The notes: a model not told the origin generated them from the letters alone. A stretch of DNA of 64,000 nucleotides from Porticoccaceae bacterium (GCA_024639885.1 JAHEGD010000004.1:46182-110181), one strand, 5' to 3'; counted from the first letter of the stretch, positions 8,007 through 17,956 are shown. Numbers and translations: made by a program.

Positions 8007-9434
8007 TTATTGGTAGCCAAACATTGACTTGATTTCCAGGTATTCCTCGAAGCCATGTTGACCCCATTCACGACCTAGCCCCGACTGTTTGTAGCCACCA
8101 AAGGTCGCGGTAAAGTCTGGTGCGGCACCATTGATATGTACATTACCAGTGCGTAGCTGTGATGCTATCCGATTCGCACGAGCCGAGTCGGCACTCGCGA
8201 CATAGCCTGAAAGGCCGTAGTTACTATCGTTTGCAATGTCAACCGCCTGCTGCTCATCGTCGTAGGGAATAAGAACCAACACTGGACCAAAGATTTCCTC
8301 ACGGGCTATAGTCATTTGGTTGTTAACCTCGCTAAATACTGTTGGGCGAGCGAAATACCCATCAGCCAGATTAACCGGCCTACCCACTCCTCCCGCAACT
8401 AACTTGGCACCCTCGTCGATGCCAAGTTGAATGTATCGCTGCACTTTCTCAAACTGTTGTTCATTAGCGATAGGCCCCATGGTCGTTGCTGGATCGTCTG
8501 GCATACCGACCACAATATTGTTAGCTGCCGCTGCGGCGATCGTCTCGGCTTCCAGCAGCCTATCGGCTGGCACCAACATCCGCGACGGCGCATTACAACT
8601 CTGCCCACTGTTATGCATCATCGCGGCAACTCCACCACTCACAGCTGCTTGCAAATCGGCGTCATCGAGAATGATATTGGCTGACTTGCCGCCGAGCTCA
8701 AGGGCTACTTTTTTTATAGTTGGCGCCGCAGCAGTAGAAACCGCTATTCCAGCGCGGGTCGAGCCAGTAAACGAGACGAAATCGACATCGGGATGTGATG
8801 ATAGCTCTGCGCCAACCGTTGGGCCGTCGCCGTCGACAAGGTTGAACACACCCGACGGGAACCCTGATTCATGAATGATATCCGCGAAAATATGTGCCGC
8901 AAGAGGCGCCAACTCACTCGGTTTTAGTACCATGGTACAGCCGGCCGCTAATGCCGGCGCAACCTTGCAGCCTAATTGATGGACCGGCCAGTTCCACGGA
9001 GTGATCATACTGCAAACTCCTATCGGTTCCCGCTGTATACGCGTTCCATTTTGGTCGGAGTCGAACGAATAATCTCGAAGAATTTGCAGTGCAACTTGCA
9101 AGTGTCCCAACATAGCACCCGCTTGTAGTGGTAGCGCTAGCGAGGAGTATGGTGCACCCATTTCCAGGGAAATAGCATGCGCTACTTCTTCGATGCGTCG
9201 CTCATAAACCACTATCAGTGAACTAAGCAGTTCAATACGCTCTGTTTTAGACGTGGCACTGTAACTCGGGAAAGCTTGCCTAGCAGCGGCAATTGCTTGC
9301 TGTGCGTCTGCCGCGGTGCCAAGCGCAATTGTTGCCACTTGTGTGCCTGTCGCTGGATTGATGATTGACTTGCGCAAAGTTGACTGGGGCGCCACCCATC
9401 TACCACCAATGTAAAACTGCTGAAAATTATCCAC
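8007..9434 (-). CDS. aldehyde dehydrogenase family protein
   Basis: About 475 residues with the full ALDH fold. The oxyanion Asn is in TPWNWP, the general base Glu is in LELGGKSAN, and the nucleophile Cys is in SGQSCNAPSR. FTGST marks the NAD-binding region. It oxidises an aldehyde to an acid with NAD(P)+. I prefer the GTG at 9434, which has AGAGG 5 bases upstream; a GTG two codons earlier overlaps that site. It is the last gene of an MFS-FAD dehydrogenase-ALDH operon divergent from a LuxR regulator. Context suggests a small aldehyde such as glycolaldehyde, released by the class I aldolase of the opposite arm; this is an inference. Confidence 0.9.
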   Translation of the reverse strand: MDNFQQFYIGGRWVAPQSTLRKSIINPATGTQVATIALGTAADAQQAIAAARQAFPSYSATSKTERIELLSSLIVVYERRIEEVAHAISLEMGAPYSSLALPLQAGAMLGHLQVALQILRDYSFDSDQNGTRIQREPIGVCSMITPWNWPVHQLGCKVAPALAAGCTMVLKPSELAPLAAHIFADIIHESGFPSGVFNLVDGDGPTVGAELSSHPDVDFVSFTGSTRAGIAVSTAAAPTIKKVALELGGKSANIILDDADLQAAVSGGVAAMMHNSGQSCNAPSRMLVPADRLLEAETIAAAAANNIVVGMPDDPATTMGPIANEQQFEKVQRYIQLGIDEGAKLVAGGVGRPVNLADGYFARPTVFSEVNNQMTIAREEIFGPVLVLIPYDDEQQAVDIANDSNYGLSGYVASADSARANRIASQLRTGNVHINGAAPDFTATFGGYKQSGLGREWGQHGFEEYLEIKSMFGYQ

Positions 9435-9458
9435 GCTCACCTCTTCGTCTAGGATTAG

Positions 9459-10847
9459 TTATCGGTTGTCTAGATCTATGACTCGACCTGCATTTAGCAA
9501 ATTGTTAGGATCGAAGAGTCGTTTCAGACGCTCCATCCACAAAATTTCTGTGCGATTGCGAGCCAGCGGCAAGAAACTCCGCTTGCTAACACCAATACCG
9601 TGCTCTGCCGACACTGCCCCTTGGAACTCTTCCAGGCGCAGATAAACTAGCTCACAAAGCCGGTTTTTATCAGCAGCGCAACCGCCACCAAGCGACCAAC
9701 AAAAGTGTAAATTACCGTCGCCGATATGGCCGAACACAGCGCGACGGGCAGCTGGAAACTCAGCCATGACATCTCTAGTCGCCGCTGCAACATAGGCCTC
9801 CATGTCACCTATCGGCAGGCTCACATCGAATGGAATTGGCGGGTTTAATATTTCGAAGAGTGTGTCTATATCTTCTCTAATAGCCCACATTGCCTCGCGC
9901 TGCGCGAGCGAGGTTGAGACCGCCGCATCGATCGCCAGGCCGGTATCTATCGTTCGACCTAGCACCTCGGTAAACTCGTCATCACCGGCTGACGTCCCAC
10001 TAATCATCTCGACGAGAACATAGAATGCATGGCCGAACGGCAAAACCTTGGCGTGATTGCCCGCGGCTACGACTCCCTCGTAATGGTCCTGCCACATCAC
10101 CTCGAAAGCGCTCAGTGCGCCGCCGAAACCCCTATCCAACTCCCACAAAATTGAAACTACGCTAGCAAAATCAGCCACTGCAAGCAGCGCCGTTTGACTA
10201 GTCGTCGGCGCGGGCCGCAATCGCACGACCGCCGTGGCGACCACGCCGAGCGTGCCCTCGCTGCCAATAAACAGCTGCTTGAGGTCAAAGCCGCTGTTGT
10301 TCTTTAACATGTGGTTCATTGAAGATACCACTGTGCCATCCATTAACACCGCTTCAAGACCCAAAACCTGTTCACGCATCATACCGTAGCGCAATACGCT
10401 ATTACCCCCAGCGTTAGTGGCTATGGCGCCGCCGATGGTGGCCGATCCTCGTGCACCCCAATCAACTGCAAACAGCAATTCCTCTTTAGCTGCCGCTTCC
10501 TGTAATTCCTGAATGGTGGTGCCGGCGCTGACCAGGGCCGTGCGGTTGACGGTGTCGATTACCACTGGACTGACCAGCCTTTCCAGCGAAACTGCCACTT
10601 CGTCTACAGCCGCCGTTGCGCCGTCCACCAGGCCAGACATCCCACCTTGGACGACGACTTTTTGCCCGTTCACATTACAGCATGCTAGCACCGCCGAAAG
10701 CTCAAGAACGCTTACCGGACGCACCAAGCAAAGCGCCGCGTGCGAGCTAGCATCAGTTAGTGACGCCGCTCGTTGACGTAAGTCAGCGCCTTTTACTATG
10801 CCATTTTTGCCGACTATTGACTCGAGTTTATTAAGCAGCTCCAACAT
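9459..10847 (-). CDS. FAD-linked 2-hydroxyacid dehydrogenase (GlcD / D-lactate dehydrogenase-like)
   Basis: 462 residues. The N-terminal half is a PCMH-type FAD domain (VVQGGMSGLVDG, then GARGSATIGGAIATNAGGN) and the C-terminal half is an FAD-oxidase C domain with GHIGDGNLHF, AEHGIG and a terminal DPNNLLNAGR. The family oxidises D-lactate, glycolate, D-2-hydroxyglutarate and similar 2-hydroxyacids, passing electrons to quinones or other acceptors. GAGAGAGG precedes the ATG. It sits 18 bases upstream of the ALDH gene, so the acid made by ALDH (for example glycolate) could be its substrate. No GlcE or GlcF partner is present. Confidence 0.85.
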   Translation of the reverse strand: MLELLNKLESIVGKNGIVKGADLRQRAASLTDASSHAALCLVRPVSVLELSAVLACCNVNGQKVVVQGGMSGLVDGATAAVDEVAVSLERLVSPVVIDTVNRTALVSAGTTIQELQEAAAKEELLFAVDWGARGSATIGGAIATNAGGNSVLRYGMMREQVLGLEAVLMDGTVVSSMNHMLKNNSGFDLKQLFIGSEGTLGVVATAVVRLRPAPTTSQTALLAVADFASVVSILWELDRGFGGALSAFEVMWQDHYEGVVAAGNHAKVLPFGHAFYVLVEMISGTSAGDDEFTEVLGRTIDTGLAIDAAVSTSLAQREAMWAIREDIDTLFEILNPPIPFDVSLPIGDMEAYVAAATRDVMAEFPAARRAVFGHIGDGNLHFCWSLGGGCAADKNRLCELVYLRLEEFQGAVSAEHGIGVSKRSFLPLARNRTEILWMERLKRLFDPNNLLNAGRVIDLDNR

Positions 10848-10888
10848 GTCCTCTCTCTAAATGTGATCACTCTATCCGCCATAGCAGC

Positions 10889-12088
10889 CTACGATGCCGG
10901 TATATTCTCGTCACCTTGTTCATTGTTTAGCCTGATGATCGGTACAAGTAACGCTATGGACACGGCAAGACAGCTAAGACCTAAGTAAATGACACTGCTG
11001 AAATCGGTTACAGCACCATCCGCCTCACCACTGCCGAGTAGCCAAGCCGCAATAGCTGGTCCGCCACCCAGCCCTACACCGATGACAAAATTGGTTAAAA
11101 TCGCGACACGACCAGAAGGGTCCAATCGCGTCATGTTAGCTAGCAAGTAGGGCGACAAGAACCACCAAGCGAACTTAAACAGCAGCGATGCGGCCAGAAA
11201 CAACAGGCCGCCAACATAACCAGCATACAATGCTACGGATAGGCCAATCAGGAGATAGCCCCCTAATACTGGCAATAATCGTCCCATCCGCGTACTCAGC
11301 CAGGTGGCGACGCCAGCACCAATCACCCCTATCACCGAGGACGCAGATAATACGTAGCCAACAAATTCAGCTTCCAGGCCGGCCTGATCGCCAATTCTCT
11401 CAACATACGCCCAGACGCTACCGATGCCGATGTAGAAGAATAACAACGCTAATAACGCTACCGGTGCCAATCGCCTCGCCTGAGGTGACAGCCCCGCCAC
11501 ACCATTTTGATGGGCATAGTTACCTGCAGCTGGAACACGGCCTACCACCATTTGGAGTAAAGCCATTACCGCGGCCATGCCTAAGAAAAAGCCACTCACA
11601 CCAACTACTGGAACTAACTGTGGAAACACCGCGAAACCAATTACTGCAAAGACCACTTGCCCCATCGACCAAGCGCCGAAATTTCGCTCTTGAGCTTCTG
11701 TCATGCCGACTATCACAATGGTCATGGTCATAATCGTACCTACCGCAAGTCCGGTGGCAAACCGTACCGGGACCAGCAGTGCGAACTCGCTAAGCAGCGC
11801 TGAGGCGATGTTAGTCAGCGTGCCTAACAGCAGCGCCAAACGCAAAATACTATGCCAGTTAAACCGACTCACCGCGAAATAAGCGATAAAAGTGGCAAGA
11901 CCAGCACCTAGCAACTCAGCGGAAATAAGATACCCCGCCTGCTGCACAGAAAAACGGAGGTCAGTGACATAGGCTCCAACAATAATTGGCCCCAGAACAA
12001 CTGTGGCTGGCACCACCGCTGCGATCATTGCCACTGCGAAGATACAGCTAACGCTGTTGACGTCGACCAACCGCTTTATTTGAACCAT
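10889..12088 (-). CDS. MFS transporter
   Basis: About 400 residues with 12 hydrophobic segments in two halves, separated by a loop near the GNYAHQNGVAG segment. It is a major facilitator superfamily inner-membrane permease. The ATG at 12088 has GGGG 6 bases upstream; the GTG two codons earlier abuts the ribosome site. It is first in the operon with the FAD dehydrogenase and ALDH genes, facing a luxR-type gene across 170 bases. A role in uptake of the polyol or sugar acid handled by the cluster is an inference; the sequence does not show the substrate. Confidence 0.85.
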   Translation of the reverse strand: MVQIKRLVDVNSVSCIFAVAMIAAVVPATVVLGPIIVGAYVTDLRFSVQQAGYLISAELLGAGLATFIAYFAVSRFNWHSILRLALLLGTLTNIASALLSEFALLVPVRFATGLAVGTIMTMTIVIVGMTEAQERNFGAWSMGQVVFAVIGFAVFPQLVPVVGVSGFFLGMAAVMALLQMVVGRVPAAGNYAHQNGVAGLSPQARRLAPVALLALLFFYIGIGSVWAYVERIGDQAGLEAEFVGYVLSASSVIGVIGAGVATWLSTRMGRLLPVLGGYLLIGLSVALYAGYVGGLLFLAASLLFKFAWWFLSPYLLANMTRLDPSGRVAILTNFVIGVGLGGGPAIAAWLLGSGEADGAVTDFSSVIYLGLSCLAVSIALLVPIIRLNNEQGDENIPAS

Positions 12089-12160
12089 ACTCACCCCTTA
12101 CCGACCGTGTTGTTTTGAGTTGTGTAGATTCTATCGATCAGTCTCGAATTCAGCCAATAG

Positions 12161-12189
12161 CGTAATGTACTCTATTAGAGACTACGTTA
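12161..12189. promoter_or_regulatory. candidate LuxR-regulator operator (imperfect dyad)
   Basis: The minus strand of 12161-12173 reads AGAGTACATTACG and the plus strand of 12177-12189 reads AGAGACTACGTTA, giving a facing imperfect dyad in the middle of the MFS/luxR divergent gap. The core GAGTACATTACG recurs, with 1-3 changes, upstream of the exported CMD gene (23770) and of the TonB receptor gene (38647). This suggests a shared regulator, possibly the adjacent LuxR protein. Confidence 0.45.
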
Positions 12190-12265
12190 TACCTTCCAGA
12201 GCCTACTCGCTTTTTTACCCGCATGCGGCTGTGCTAGACTCCAGCATATCTACCGGAGTGCTCCC

Positions 12266-13357
12266 ATGACATACCGACCGCTACCCTTCTCTGCTTTACT
12301 CGACGCTCTGCCACGCTGTCACTCAACCACCCAATTTAAAAACTACTTTTTACCTCTAATCTGTGAATTTTTTTCTGCCTCTACGGCTGTGATGCATTAC
12401 TACACTGGCAGCAGTGACTACGGTACGTTTCATGATCCTGTTTATGTCAATATCGACCCCTCATATATTGACAAATTCCGGGACAGCTTCGCCAATATCG
12501 ACCCCTTTCCCCCCGCCGCCTTGCGCGGCTATCAAGAGGGCGCGGGGCACGCTTTTTCGTCTGCAGCATTGATCAATATGGAAGAATTCTCAGGAACTGA
12601 TTTCTACCGCAGTTTTTTGAAGCCGCAGGGGATTTACCATATGTTGATCGTGGTCATAGCCCGCGACGACAAGCCTTTTGCGTTTTTGGGCATCCATCGA
12701 GGTATTGACCAGCCAGCGTTCAGCGCTGACGAGGTAGAGCTCGCCAATCAACTGGGCCCGTACCTGTCCTCGGTAGCCGACCGTGTCCACATGGCCGATG
12801 AATTAGCGCTGTATAAACGCACCGTAGAGACACTTTCGTACGGGTTAATGAACAAGGGCGTACTGATTCTCGATCCATCCATGAGGCTTATCTATGCTAA
12901 CGAATACGCCGGCCTAGCGATGGCCGATTGCGATGACTTCGACAGTGATACGCGCCGGTTTCCTGATGTGATTGCGCAGGCTTGTCAATCGCTGCTTGCG
13001 CTAGGAGAAAACCTCAATGTTACCAGTAGCGCCAACTTCACGTTAAATATTGATGCACAAACCATAAATGGCTATGTGCGCGCCAATCATCACCAACAAC
13101 AACCGATGCTATTTTTAGCTTTTTTTAACTCCGATGAATATGGCGTGGTTAACCCAAAAGTGTGCGACGAGTTTGGCATAACTGCCCGCGAACTAGCCGT
13201 GGTGCGTTGCGTGGCAGAGGGCAAGACCAATCCAGAGATAGCTGACGAATTATTTATCAGCGTTCGTACAGTACAAAATCATTTACGCTCGATCTTTACA
13301 AAATGCGACGTACACAACCGCACCAGCTTGACCAACAAAGTCTTATCTGTCAGCTAA
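12266..13357 (+). CDS. LuxR-type HTH transcriptional regulator
   Basis: 363 residues. The C-terminal 65 residues are a GerE/LuxR helix-turn-helix (ITARELAVVRCVAEGK, then NPEIADELFISVRTVQNH and a closing LRSIFTKCDV). The N-terminal ~290 residues look like a GAF/PAS-type sensor region without a recognisable autoinducer-binding or receiver motif. GGAG precedes the ATG. It lies between two divergent metabolic operons and most likely regulates both in response to a pathway metabolite. It is also the best local candidate to bind the repeated GAGTA..TT.CG motif. Confidence 0.85.
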   Translation: MTYRPLPFSALLDALPRCHSTTQFKNYFLPLICEFFSASTAVMHYYTGSSDYGTFHDPVYVNIDPSYIDKFRDSFANIDPFPPAALRGYQEGAGHAFSSAALINMEEFSGTDFYRSFLKPQGIYHMLIVVIARDDKPFAFLGIHRGIDQPAFSADEVELANQLGPYLSSVADRVHMADELALYKRTVETLSYGLMNKGVLILDPSMRLIYANEYAGLAMADCDDFDSDTRRFPDVIAQACQSLLALGENLNVTSSANFTLNIDAQTINGYVRANHHQQQPMLFLAFFNSDEYGVVNPKVCDEFGITARELAVVRCVAEGKTNPEIADELFISVRTVQNHLRSIFTKCDVHNRTSLTNKVLSVS

Positions 13358-13475
13358 CACACCGAGAACAGCTCTAGCCTAACCCGGCAAATGAGTCTTT
13401 TGCGCTATTGAGACAACTGGTGCCCAGCCATATCCTGCAATCCTAGCCGAATGAAGGTTGATTGGAGAGGGCTGT

Positions 13476-14240
13476 ATGAAGAGACGCTTTGAGTCCAAAG
13501 TTGTACTAATTACCGGTGGCACTTCCGGAATGGGCTGGGCCACTGCACTGGCATTTGCGAGCCAAGGTTCAACGGTGGTGCTCGCCGCACGTAGAAGTGA
13601 GGGCAGCGACGAATTAATCGCCGCGCTAAAATCCTATGGCGGCGAAGCATTGTTTGTTCAGACAGACATCACTGACGCCTCGCAAGTCGAACAACTGATA
13701 AACACAGTCGTTGAGCATTACGACCGGCTAGATATCGCCTTTAATAACGCTGGCTACGGCGGCATGACTGTGCCCTGTGCAGACTTCCTCGAAAGCGTTT
13801 GGGACGCCACTATCGATGTCAATTTAAAAGGCGTCTGGCTGTGCATGAAGTACCAGATTCGCGCCATGTTAAAAACGGGTGGCGGCGCAATTGTGAACAA
13901 CTCTTCGGCTGCGGGACTCAATGGTGGGCCAGCTACTGGGGTCGCCTACTGCGCGAGCAAACATGGGGTGGTTGGGCTCACCAAGGCCGCGGCGGCGGAA
14001 TATGCCAAGAGTGGCATTCGCATTAACGCGATCTGCCCTGGAGTCATCGGCACACCGATGGCCGAACAGTCGTTTGGCCAAGCTGCTGGCAATCAGTCCC
14101 TCATTGATCGCCACCCCATCGGTCGTATTGGCCGACCTGAGGAGATCGCTAGCACTGTTTTATTTCTCTGCTCTGAAGAAGCACCATTTTTAATCGGCGC
14201 CGCCATCCCCATCGATGGCGGCCTTACCCTAGATAACTAA
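13476..14240 (+). CDS. SDR family oxidoreductase
   Basis: A 254-residue classical short-chain dehydrogenase: TGGTSGMG at 13-20, NNAG at 90-93, catalytic Ser143/144, Tyr158 and Lys162 (YCASK), and a C-terminal PIDGG. GGAGAGGG ends 5 bases before the ATG at 13476, which rules out the TTG upstream. It is the first gene of a five-gene operon with an aldolase, a Zn polyol dehydrogenase, an FGGY kinase and a VOC protein. It probably oxidises or reduces a polyol/ketose or its derivative. Confidence 0.88.
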   Translation: MKRRFESKVVLITGGTSGMGWATALAFASQGSTVVLAARRSEGSDELIAALKSYGGEALFVQTDITDASQVEQLINTVVEHYDRLDIAFNNAGYGGMTVPCADFLESVWDATIDVNLKGVWLCMKYQIRAMLKTGGGAIVNNSSAAGLNGGPATGVAYCASKHGVVGLTKAAAAEYAKSGIRINAICPGVIGTPMAEQSFGQAAGNQSLIDRHPIGRIGRPEEIASTVLFLCSEEAPFLIGAAIPIDGGLTLDN

Positions 14241-14262
14241 CTTGACCGCAACAGGACTAGAC

Positions 14263-15249
14263 ATGAGCAAAACACTTGATCAGAAGCTGGCGATACTTAA
14301 TAACGACCGCGCTGCTAACGAATTTATCCTATGCTACGCGGCAGATCCGGATATTGCCGCAGGTATCATTCCGATCAGCGAATCATTTTCGTCATTAAAG
14401 GCTTACTATAGGCACCTAGAAGAGCTTGTGGTACAAGCGCAGCTCGATATCCTGCTGACCTCTAATCACACCATGGATGAACTAGCCCGCAGCCGTAATT
14501 TATTTGTAAATTCGCCCGTCACTCCCGCCATACGCGCCAACGATGCCACTGATAACTGGCATGTACGTGGGAGCCAGTACGAAACACAACTGAGTCGCGG
14601 ATTTTCGTCGACTACGCTAAACGAAGCCATGTATGGCACACTTTCACCGAGCATTAGTAGTACTCCCGAAGTGGATCTCGGCCTCTACTCTGTGACCTTC
14701 AACAATGACACAGAGAGCGATTTAAAATCACTCGAAACCTTCAAGGAATTCCGACAAGAAGCAACCAGTAAAGGATTTCGCTACTTCTTAGAGGTATTCA
14801 ACCCCAACAAGCCGACTGGCTTGAGCCCTGAACAGATTCCCGATTTTGTGAACGACTGCGTATGTAGAATGCTAGCGGGTATTTCGCGATCGTCACAGCC
14901 TGCATTCATCAAAATGCAATATAACGGCGCGCGCGCTATGCATGATCTAATTGCCTACACAAACGCCGTGGTCGGTATTCTCGGCGGCCCGCCAAGCACC
15001 ACCTATGATGCATTCAAACTACTAGAAGTCGCCCAGGCCAACGGAGCGCGGCTGGCACTGTTCGGTCGCCGGATCAAAGTGAGCGAGCACCCCGCTACTT
15101 TTATAACTCTGCTACGCGAAATTGCCAATGGCAACATCAACGCAGAAGAAGCGGTCAAGCAATACCACGGTCGACTTCAGTCGCTCGGAATACAAGCAAA
15201 TCGCACACTCCAAGATGACATGGTTATTGTCACCCCAGAATTACTGTAA
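14263..15249 (+). CDS. class I aldolase-like TIM-barrel protein (DhnA/DeoC superfamily)
   Basis: 328 residues from the ATG at 14263 (AGGA 8 bases upstream). The C-terminal half has the class I aldolase signature: a Schiff-base lysine candidate Lys217 in FIKMQYNG, then the phosphate-site strand VVGILGGPPS (GG at 241-242) and a last-strand LFGRRI. The FLEVF strand near 175-179 could supply an acidic residue. This matches the FbaB/LsrF/DhnA superfamily, which cleaves ketose phosphates to DHAP plus an aldehyde. The N-terminal 130 residues are unusual for the family. Between dehydrogenase and kinase genes, a ketose-1-phosphate aldolase role is the best inference. Confidence 0.65.
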   Translation: MSKTLDQKLAILNNDRAANEFILCYAADPDIAAGIIPISESFSSLKAYYRHLEELVVQAQLDILLTSNHTMDELARSRNLFVNSPVTPAIRANDATDNWHVRGSQYETQLSRGFSSTTLNEAMYGTLSPSISSTPEVDLGLYSVTFNNDTESDLKSLETFKEFRQEATSKGFRYFLEVFNPNKPTGLSPEQIPDFVNDCVCRMLAGISRSSQPAFIKMQYNGARAMHDLIAYTNAVVGILGGPPSTTYDAFKLLEVAQANGARLALFGRRIKVSEHPATFITLLREIANGNINAEEAVKQYHGRLQSLGIQANRTLQDDMVIVTPELL

Positions 15250-15278
15250 CCATTTTCGTACCCAACAAGGGAATCATT

Positions 15279-16376
15279 ATGACTAGCCTGCGATTAGATG
15301 CCCTACCACAGACCATGCCTGCCGTTGTCTGTCACGGCCCGGCGGACTATCGGTTCGAGCACGTACCGACACCGACGCCGGGACCAGGCGAAGTACTGCT
15401 CAAAGTTCACAGCGTGGGCATTTGTGCCAGCGACATTGCCTGCTATCTCGGCACGCCTGGGTATTGGCCGCTAGAGGGCACGCCCGGCTATGTTCAGCCG
15501 CCAGTGACGCCTGGCCACGAATTCGTAGGCACTGTAGCTGCACTGGGTGAGGGTGCCGCGCAAAAGTACCACTTAAACGTCGGTGATACCGCGATCTCTG
15601 AGCAAGTAGTACCCTGTCGAGAATGCAGATTTTGCCACCGCGGCCAGTATTGGATGTGTGCTAGCGGTGATACTTATGGCTTCCGCGCCGCCGCACAAGG
15701 CGCTATGGCAGAATATATCCTACTGCCAGCCAACGCTATAAATCATAAAATTCCCGACACCGTACCAATTGAGCATGCTGTCTACATAGAGCCACTCGCT
15801 TGCGCCATTCACGCTGTTCAGCGTGGTGATATCCAGTTTGAAGATGTTGTCGTAATTGCTGGTGCAGGTCCTATTGGCATGGGAATGATCGCCGCAGCTA
15901 AATTGAAAAATCCTAAACTTTTAATTGTCACAGACGTCAACGAAGATCGCCTAGAAATGGCAAAAATAGCCGGTGCCGACCAGGTTTTCAATCCGGCAAC
16001 CTGTGACGCTATAGCCGAAGTGAAAGCACTGACAGATGGCTACGGCTGCGATGTTTTTATCGAAGCTAGCGGTCATCATAGCGCCATAGAGCAAGGGCTA
16101 GAAATGATCCGCAACTTGGGCAACTTGGTTGTATTTGGCGTTTTCAAAAAGCCAGTCACTGTCGACTGGAGTATTATTGGTGACCGCAAAGAGCTCAATA
16201 TTTACGGCGCGCACCTTGGACCACACTGTTACCCCGTAGCGATAGATATGCTCGCCAAAGGCTTTTTGCCTATGGACATGATTCTCTCCCACACACTGCC
16301 TTTAGCCGAGTACCAGCAAGGTATCAATCTTGCTCGTGGCGGCTCAAAAGCGCTCAAAGTCGTGCTTAAACCGTGA
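15279..16376 (+). CDS. zinc-dependent polyol dehydrogenase, erythritol/L-threitol dehydrogenase-like
   Basis: 365 residues, medium-chain dehydrogenase. The catalytic zinc ligands are Cys49 and His80-Glu81 (GHEFVG), with a later Glu in the IEPLACA motif. The structural zinc cysteines are 113, 116, 119 and 127 (VPCRECRFC). The NAD site GAGPIGMG is near 200. The PCRECRFCHRGQYWMC region and the long GTPGYWP insertion resemble tetritol dehydrogenases (EltD type) rather than general alcohol dehydrogenases. It would oxidise a C4-C5 polyol to a ketose with NAD+. It is 3 bases from the kinase gene, implying coupled translation. Confidence 0.82.
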   Translation: MTSLRLDALPQTMPAVVCHGPADYRFEHVPTPTPGPGEVLLKVHSVGICASDIACYLGTPGYWPLEGTPGYVQPPVTPGHEFVGTVAALGEGAAQKYHLNVGDTAISEQVVPCRECRFCHRGQYWMCASGDTYGFRAAAQGAMAEYILLPANAINHKIPDTVPIEHAVYIEPLACAIHAVQRGDIQFEDVVVIAGAGPIGMGMIAAAKLKNPKLLIVTDVNEDRLEMAKIAGADQVFNPATCDAIAEVKALTDGYGCDVFIEASGHHSAIEQGLEMIRNLGNLVVFGVFKKPVTVDWSIIGDRKELNIYGAHLGPHCYPVAIDMLAKGFLPMDMILSHTLPLAEYQQGINLARGGSKALKVVLKP

Positions 16377-16379
16377 CCT

Positions 16380-17945
16380 ATGATGACTAGTGTACTCCTA
16401 GGTGTCGACATTGGCACAACCAACCTTAAGGCAGTCGCCTTCTCTCCACAAGGCGAGGCGCTGGCGACGGCAAGCCAATCGACGCCAACGCACCACCCCC
16501 GTACCGACTGGGCCGAATATGACCCTGAAGAACTCTGGACGGTGCTATGTGAGATTATTGGCAAGGTGGTTAAAACCCTGGGCGATGGATCACCCGTGGC
16601 TGCAGTGGCGTTTACTGGCATGGCGGAAGCCGGCGTCCCACTAGACAAACAGGGTACTCCGCTGTTCCCCGCAATCAGCTGGTTCGATCGGCGCGCGCTA
16701 AAACAGCTTGACCATTGGATTGCGACCATCGGTGTCGAGCGCACAGCTCTCATTACCGGCTTACCAACAGCTCCGGCCGCTGGAGTGTTGCGATTATTAT
16801 GGTTCCGCGACAACCACCCTGAACTTTTCAATCGCACAGCCCGCTGGCTCAATCTGCCCGACTACGCGGCTTACCGTCTCTGTTCTGAGCAAGCCACCGA
16901 ATTCTCACTCGCATCGCGAATGATGTTGCTGGACATCAATCAGCGCAGCTGGTCCGAAGAACTTCTTAGTGAACTCGATTTGCCAGCAGAGATCCTTGCA
17001 CCGCTGGCTGAAAGCGGCTCTGTGATTGGACTAGTAACCGCCGAAGGCGCGGCACAGACAGGGTTACCGGCTGGGATACCTGTTTGCGCAGGCGGGCACG
17101 ACCATCTCTGTGCTGCGGCGGCCTTGGGCGTCGTCAATTACGGGGATCTCTTTGATTCCATTGGCACAGCAGAGGCCCTAATTGCAGCCGTGCCTCCCGG
17201 CCCAGTCGACCCGACAAATGCAGAAGCCGGCATAGCACAGGGAATCCATATACTGCCAGACCAGCACTACGTTATTAGCGGAAATGTGTACGGTGGTGGA
17301 AGTTTCGAATGGGTGACGCAACTGCTGTGCTCATTGGCAGCGGCACAGGATATCGATAACTTTAACGAGGTTATACGCCGGGCGACTGACGCACCACTGG
17401 GGAGCGGCGGAGTTTTCTTTTTAGCCCACCTCCGCCAGGCTAACCCCCCGACGATGGACCCACTATCGCGTGGTGCTTTTATTGGCTTATCCAGTCAGAC
17501 GGAAAGCGGGCATATAGCACGCGCTGTCATAGAGGGTCTTGCCTACGAATACCAGATAATTCTCGATGAGGTCACTACTCGTTTCGATTTTGAGAGCCGG
17601 CGGCTGGTAGCAACAGGTGGTGGTACGCGCAATGCGTTGCTCATGCAAGTAAAAGCTGATGTCTCGGGGCTGCCAGTCTCTATACCTAGCGTTGACGAGG
17701 CTACTTGCTTAGGTGCTGCCATAGCAGCTGGCATCGGTGTCGGAGTTTACCAAAACTACCGTGACGCACACCAACACATGGTCTTGACTGAGCGAGTGGT
17801 GATGCCTAACGCCATAAACCACCGCCGGTACAAAATCTATTACAACAATATCTACCGCCATTTATACGAGGCACTACGTGGCATGAATCGCAAGATATCC
17901 GCCCAAGAACCTGATGCCCAATTAAGCATCGAAGACAGTTTCTAA
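16380..17945 (+). CDS. FGGY-family carbohydrate kinase
   Basis: 521 residues with both FGGY/actin-fold halves: the phosphate-1 loop GVDIGTTNLKA near residue 8, the substrate-side WFDRRA segment, a central GGHDHLCAA motif with the catalytic Asp, and the ATP-side ATGGGTRN. It phosphorylates a sugar or ketose with ATP in the cytoplasm. It follows the polyol dehydrogenase gene, so a ketose such as erythrulose or a pentulose is the expected substrate. If the aldolase acts next, phosphorylation at O-1 is implied. The position of phosphorylation is an inference. Confidence 0.87.
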   Translation: MMTSVLLGVDIGTTNLKAVAFSPQGEALATASQSTPTHHPRTDWAEYDPEELWTVLCEIIGKVVKTLGDGSPVAAVAFTGMAEAGVPLDKQGTPLFPAISWFDRRALKQLDHWIATIGVERTALITGLPTAPAAGVLRLLWFRDNHPELFNRTARWLNLPDYAAYRLCSEQATEFSLASRMMLLDINQRSWSEELLSELDLPAEILAPLAESGSVIGLVTAEGAAQTGLPAGIPVCAGGHDHLCAAAALGVVNYGDLFDSIGTAEALIAAVPPGPVDPTNAEAGIAQGIHILPDQHYVISGNVYGGGSFEWVTQLLCSLAAAQDIDNFNEVIRRATDAPLGSGGVFFLAHLRQANPPTMDPLSRGAFIGLSSQTESGHIARAVIEGLAYEYQIILDEVTTRFDFESRRLVATGGGTRNALLMQVKADVSGLPVSIPSVDEATCLGAAIAAGIGVGVYQNYRDAHQHMVLTERVVMPNAINHRRYKIYYNNIYRHLYEALRGMNRKISAQEPDAQLSIEDSF

Positions 17946-17956
17946 AAGGTCTCACT

